Assembly (NCBI GenBank): GCA_964242305.1
Contig: CAXTBB010000012.1
Location: 1-64,000 of the forward strand
Direction of reading: 5' to 3'
DNA length: 64,000 nucleotides
Source of the DNA: DATLGB01 sp964242305
Lineage (GTDB): Bacteria; Actinomycetota; Thermoleophilia; Solirubrobacterales; Solirubrobacteraceae
Each line of letters starts with the position of its first letter. Position 1 is the stretch's first letter. The position numbers and the translations under genes were made by a program. This document shows, piece by piece, positions 60,973 through 64,000 of the stretch. A model generated the notes under the pieces. The model worked only from the letters and a program-made list of their open reading frames with translations. It made no database searches and was not told where the DNA came from.

Positions 60973-62673
60973 ATGAAGCGCGCCTGCCTGCTTGCCCTGA
61001 CCATCGTCCTCGCCGCGCCCGCCGTCGCGCACGCGGACACCACGACGGTCGACCCCAACGCCTCGGGCTGCACCCGCGGGCAATCGTGCAAGCTGATCCA
61101 GGACGCCGTGACCGCCTCGATGGGCGGCGACACCATCAAGATCCTGCCGGGGACCTACGCCGAGAACGTCTCCGTCCCGTCCGGGAAGGACGGTCTCACC
61201 CTCACCGGCGGGGCCGGCGTCCTGATCAGCGGCGTGGACGGCGGCAGCAACCTGAGCGTCGCCTCGGCGGGGGTGACGGCGACCGGGCTGACCCTCATCA
61301 AGGCGGCCGGCGCCGACCCGGCGCTGAACGCCACCGGCGGCAAGCTCACGCTCGCCGACGCGGTGATCCTGGCCACCGGCGGCGACGCCGTCGCCATGTC
61401 CGGCGCCGACAACGTCATCCAGCGCTCGACCCTGGCGACGCTCGCGACCACCGCCGGTGCCGACGGCATCGCCTTCACCACCGGCGGCCTGCGGGTCGAC
61501 TCCTCCGTCGTGCTCGGCGGCGGCAAGGGCGCGGCCTTCCGCGTGACCACGACCGACGGCTCCGGCGCCGCCACCGTCACGCTCGACCACGTGTCGACAA
61601 CCGGCGCGGGCGCCGCGGTCGCGCTCGAGGGTGCGGGTGGCGGCGTGCCGGTCCCGCTGATGCCGGTCGGCGACATCACCTTCAACGTCAACGCGTCGAT
61701 CCTGCACGGCGCGGCCACCGCGGTGGCAGACATCGGCGGCGTGCTCTCCCAGCCGGCCGCCAACACGGTGAAAGCGACCTACGTGAACTCCGACGCGGAC
61801 AAGATGACCGTCGCCGACGGCGCGACCAGCACCGGCAGCGGAAACCCGACGCCCGACAGCGCCCTGTTCCGCCCCGGCACCCTGTTGCGCTTGAAGCCGG
61901 ACGCACCCGTCGTCGACAAGGGCGGCTCCCGGGCCGCCGAGGAGTCCGACACGGACATCGACGGCGATCCGCGCACCAACGGCGCCTTCACCGACATCGG
62001 CGCGGACGAGTTCACCAACCACCCGCCGACGCTCGACCTCACGGTCACGCCCGACGCCCCGAAGACCGGCCAGGTCGTCACCGCCACCGGCAAGGCGACG
62101 GACCCCGAGGGCGCCACCGACATCAAGGGCTACGCCGTCGACTGGGGTGACGGCACGAAGAACACGAGCGTCTCCAACGTCGTCCAGCACGTCTACGCCA
62201 AGGCCGGCACCTACACGGTCACGATGGTCGTGGCCGATCAGAGCTTCGCGACCTCCGCCCCCGTCACCAAGACGATCACGCTCACGGACGGCCAGCCGCC
62301 GCAGCTCCAGCTCACGACGCCCGCCGCCGGGAGCACCGTCCGGCTCGGCAAGGGCAAGAAGCGCAAGCCGCTCACGATCAAGGGCGTCGACGCCGACGAC
62401 TCCGGGCTGGCCACGGTCGAGATCGCCCTCACCAAGAAGGGCTCCACGTGCAAGCAGTACACGGGGTCCAAGCTCAAGCGCGCGAGCTGCACGAAGTTCA
62501 CGTTCCTGAAGGCCAAGCTCTCCGGCAACGGGTTCAAGCTGACCACCAAGAAGAAGCTCAAGCTGCCCAAGGGCAGCTACGAGGCGCGCGTCCGCGCCAC
62601 CGACGTCAAGGGCAACGCGACGACCACGTTCGACAAGACGACCAAGACGCTCGTCGCCTTCAAGATCCGGTGA
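60973..62673 (+). CDS. Secreted beta-helix protein with PKD domain
   Basis: 566-residue exported protein. The signal peptide MKRACLLALTIVLAAPAVAHA is likely cleaved before DTTTVDP. Residues about 25-345 look like a right-handed beta-helix (CKLIQDAVTASMGGDTIKIL, TYAENVSVPSGKDGLTLTG). A PKD-type Ig domain follows at about 355-440 (YAVDWGDGTKNTSVSN, VYAKAGTYTVTMVVADQS), then a Lys-rich Ig-like domain to the end. There is no LPxTG or C-terminal TM. A cell-surface or polysaccharide-related role is likely but unproven. The stop overlaps the methyltransferase start. Confidence 0.85.
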   Translation: MKRACLLALTIVLAAPAVAHADTTTVDPNASGCTRGQSCKLIQDAVTASMGGDTIKILPGTYAENVSVPSGKDGLTLTGGAGVLISGVDGGSNLSVASAGVTATGLTLIKAAGADPALNATGGKLTLADAVILATGGDAVAMSGADNVIQRSTLATLATTAGADGIAFTTGGLRVDSSVVLGGGKGAAFRVTTTDGSGAATVTLDHVSTTGAGAAVALEGAGGGVPVPLMPVGDITFNVNASILHGAATAVADIGGVLSQPAANTVKATYVNSDADKMTVADGATSTGSGNPTPDSALFRPGTLLRLKPDAPVVDKGGSRAAEESDTDIDGDPRTNGAFTDIGADEFTNHPPTLDLTVTPDAPKTGQVVTATGKATDPEGATDIKGYAVDWGDGTKNTSVSNVVQHVYAKAGTYTVTMVVADQSFATSAPVTKTITLTDGQPPQLQLTTPAAGSTVRLGKGKKRKPLTIKGVDADDSGLATVEIALTKKGSTCKQYTGSKLKRASCTKFTFLKAKLSGNGFKLTTKKKLKLPKGSYEARVRATDVKGNATTTFDKTTKTLVAFKIR

Positions 62674-63455
62674 GCTACCGCGACGAGTCCCGCCGTGGCT
62701 GGGGCTCGGTGGCGGCCGGCTGGGAGCAGCACGCGAGCTCGCAGCGGCGCGCGTGGATGCCGGTGACGGCGTGGCTGCTCGACGCCGCCGAGCTGCAGCC
62801 GGGGTCGACGGTGCTCGAGCTGGCCACGGGGACCGGCGAGGTCGGGCTGATGGCCCACGAGCTCATCCAGCCCGGCGGCGAGCTGCTGATGAGCGACTTC
62901 GCGCCGGAGATGCTCAGCGCCGCCCAGCGCGCGGCCGAGGGCCTGCCGGGCGTGCGCTTCAAGCAGATCGACATCGAGTCCATCGACGTCGCGACCGCCT
63001 CGCAGGACGCGGTGTTATGCCGCTGGGGCCTGATGTTCCTGGCCGACCCCGAGGCGGGGATGCGCGAGATCCGGCGCGTCCTCAGGCCGGGCGGCCGCTT
63101 CGCGACCGCGGCGTGGACGGCGGCAGGGGAGAACCCGTGGTCCTCCGTGGTCGCCAAGATCCTCGACCAGCCGCCGCCGGAAGGACCCGGGCAGTTCGCG
63201 CTGGCCGCCCCTGGCGCCCTGCAGGCGCTGCTGGAGGGCGCGGGCTTCGTCGACGACATCCTCGTCGAGGCCGTGGAGATCGAGCTGGTCGAGTCCTTCG
63301 AGGACTGGTGGACGCGCACGACGGAGATGTCGCGGTCGGGACCCGACCTGCGCGCACGCGAGGACGAGGCCCGCGCCGCGCTGGCGCCGTACGCGGGCGA
63401 CGACGGCCTCCTGCACCTCCCCGGCCGCACCTGGGTCGCCGCAGCCACGGCATAG
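62670..63455 (+). CDS. Class I SAM-dependent methyltransferase
   Basis: 261-residue methyltransferase. SAM-binding motif I is VLELATGTGEVGLMAHEL; motif II region is LLMSDFAPEMLSAAQ; VLCRWGLMFLADPEAGMREI and RVLRPGGRFATAAWT are UbiE/Coq5-like post-motifs. It could be the missing MenG (demethylmenaquinone methyltransferase), given the men cluster just upstream, but its N-terminus (SYRDESRRGWGSVAAGWEQH) is not the canonical UbiE start, so this remains open. GTG start overlaps the upstream stop. Confidence 0.85.
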   Translation: MSYRDESRRGWGSVAAGWEQHASSQRRAWMPVTAWLLDAAELQPGSTVLELATGTGEVGLMAHELIQPGGELLMSDFAPEMLSAAQRAAEGLPGVRFKQIDIESIDVATASQDAVLCRWGLMFLADPEAGMREIRRVLRPGGRFATAAWTAAGENPWSSVVAKILDQPPPEGPGQFALAAPGALQALLEGAGFVDDILVEAVEIELVESFEDWWTRTTEMSRSGPDLRAREDEARAALAPYAGDDGLLHLPGRTWVAAATA

Positions 63456-63458
63456 GGT
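63453..63458 (+). promoter_or_regulatory. Candidate -10 hexamer TAGGGT before ilvC
   Basis: TAGGGT includes the methyltransferase stop codon and ends 10 nt before the ilvC ATG at 63469. Confidence 0.38.
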
Positions 63459-63468
63459 GTCGGCCGCT

Positions 63469-64000
63469 ATGGCTGACAAGGACATCTTCTACGACGACGA
63501 CGCGGACCTCGGGCTCCTCGAGGGCAAGACGGTCGCGGTCATCGGGTACGGCTCCCAGGGCCACGCCCACTCGCTCAACCTCAAGGACTCGGGCGTGGAC
63601 GTCGTCGTCGGGCTCCGCGACGACTCGGCGTCGGCCGAGAAGGCGCGGGGGGAAGGGCTCGAGGTGGTCGGCGTCGGCGAGGCGGCCGAGCGCGGCGACC
63701 TGGTCATGGTCCTCGTCCCCGACGAGCTGCACCGCACGGTGTGGGAGGGCGAGATCGCCGAGGGCATCGAGCCCGGCAACCTGCTCCTCTTCGGCCACGG
63801 CTTCTCCGTCCACTACGACGAGGTCACGCCGCCGCCGGACGTCGACGTCGCCCTGGTCGCCCCCAAGGGCCCGGGCCACATCGTCCGCCGCCAGTACCTG
63901 GAGGGCTCCGGCGTCCCCGGGCTGATCGCCATCGACCAGGACGCGACGGGCACCGCCTTCGACGTCGGTCTGGCCTATGCGCGCGGCATCGGCTGCACCC
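63469..64000 (+). CDS. ilvC: Ketol-acid reductoisomerase, 3' end outside window
   Basis: First 177 residues of the enzyme converting acetolactate to dihydroxy-isovalerate with NADPH. The Rossmann motif VAVIGYGSQGHAHSLNLKDS, FGHGFSVHYDEVTPPPDVDV and LVAPKGPGHIVRRQYLEGSG are diagnostic. The frame runs off the window at base 64000, so the metal-binding helical domain is not seen. It belongs with ilvBN, which ends 15 kb upstream on the same strand. Confidence 0.95.
   Translation, partial: MADKDIFYDDDADLGLLEGKTVAVIGYGSQGHAHSLNLKDSGVDVVVGLRDDSASAEKARGEGLEVVGVGEAAERGDLVMVLVPDELHRTVWEGEIAEGIEPGNLLLFGHGFSVHYDEVTPPPDVDVALVAPKGPGHIVRRQYLEGSGVPGLIAIDQDATGTAFDVGLAYARGIGCT

Noticed and set aside
62670..63455. 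Firm assignment of the methyltransferase as menG/ubiE.
   Set aside because: Proximity to men genes is suggestive, but the N-terminus lacks the canonical UbiE signature, so it is left as a generic class I enzyme.

Overview
The window is about 70% GC, densely packed and almost entirely coding, with GTG, TTG and possibly CTG starts and many 4-nt stop/start overlaps. Gene content suggests a high-GC Gram-positive of the Actinomycetota, most likely class Thermoleophilia (Solirubrobacterales). The pointers are ergothioneine genes, an F420-type LLM oxidoreductase, an actinobacterial-type SerC, GatCAB beside GltX, and secreted beta-helix/PKD proteins. The class assignment is inference from style and content; no rRNA is present. 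I recognised no rRNA, tRNA, CRISPR array, intact insertion sequence or prophage.

Layout. 1-11.7 kb is mostly housekeeping: argG (5' end cut off), a class III nucleotide cyclase, a coiled-coil protein, dnaE, nfo, gltX, an HDOD-LuxR regulator and an Rrf2 regulator. 11.7-13.2 kb is a lower-GC, poorly coding island with one hypothetical membrane protein. 13.2-19.3 kb holds an ABC exporter, a receiver-only protein and a two-component system. 19.5-25.3 kb holds a VOC protein, an APC permease and a cysteine/sulfur operon (cysK, TusA-like, ThiF/MoeB-like, cysE) that runs into a cation exchanger. 25.4-32.8 kb is pcrA-folD-LLM oxidoreductase-membrane protein-gatCAB. 32.8-37.7 kb has small membrane proteins and an unusual sensor/histidine kinase operon. 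37.8-45.4 kb is a polyamine module: aldehyde dehydrogenase and aminotransferase on the minus strand, facing potABCD-like uptake genes and a second binding protein on the plus strand. 45.4-46.1 kb is a decayed AbiEi-like gene. 46.1-48.4 kb is ilvBN, 48.4-49.8 kb an MFS exporter, and 49.9-61.0 kb a menaquinone cluster (menF, menD, menH, menC, menA, menB, menE) with egtD-egtB and serC embedded. The window ends with a secreted beta-helix/PKD protein, a methyltransferase and the start of ilvC.

How the genes work together. GltX plus GatCAB fits the indirect route to Gln-tRNA(Gln). SerC and CysE/CysK link serine to cysteine, and cysteine feeds ergothioneine through EgtB. The aminotransferase and aldehyde dehydrogenase would degrade what the Pot transporter imports. 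IlvB/IlvN/IlvC are consecutive steps of branched-chain amino acid synthesis, but ilvC lies 15 kb from ilvBN.

Regulation. Many first-in-operon genes carry a hexamer of the form TAnnnT ending 6-12 nt before the start codon (TAGGCT, TAGCCT, TAGGGT, TAAGGT and similar). This looks like a -10 element placed for leaderless or near-leaderless transcription, and it helped choose several starts. Other notable items are a 22-bp perfect palindrome whose ends supply the stop codons of serC and menC, a 39-bp tandem repeat between menD and menH, and a sensor protein with Asn in place of the phospho-accepting His and no ATPase domain.
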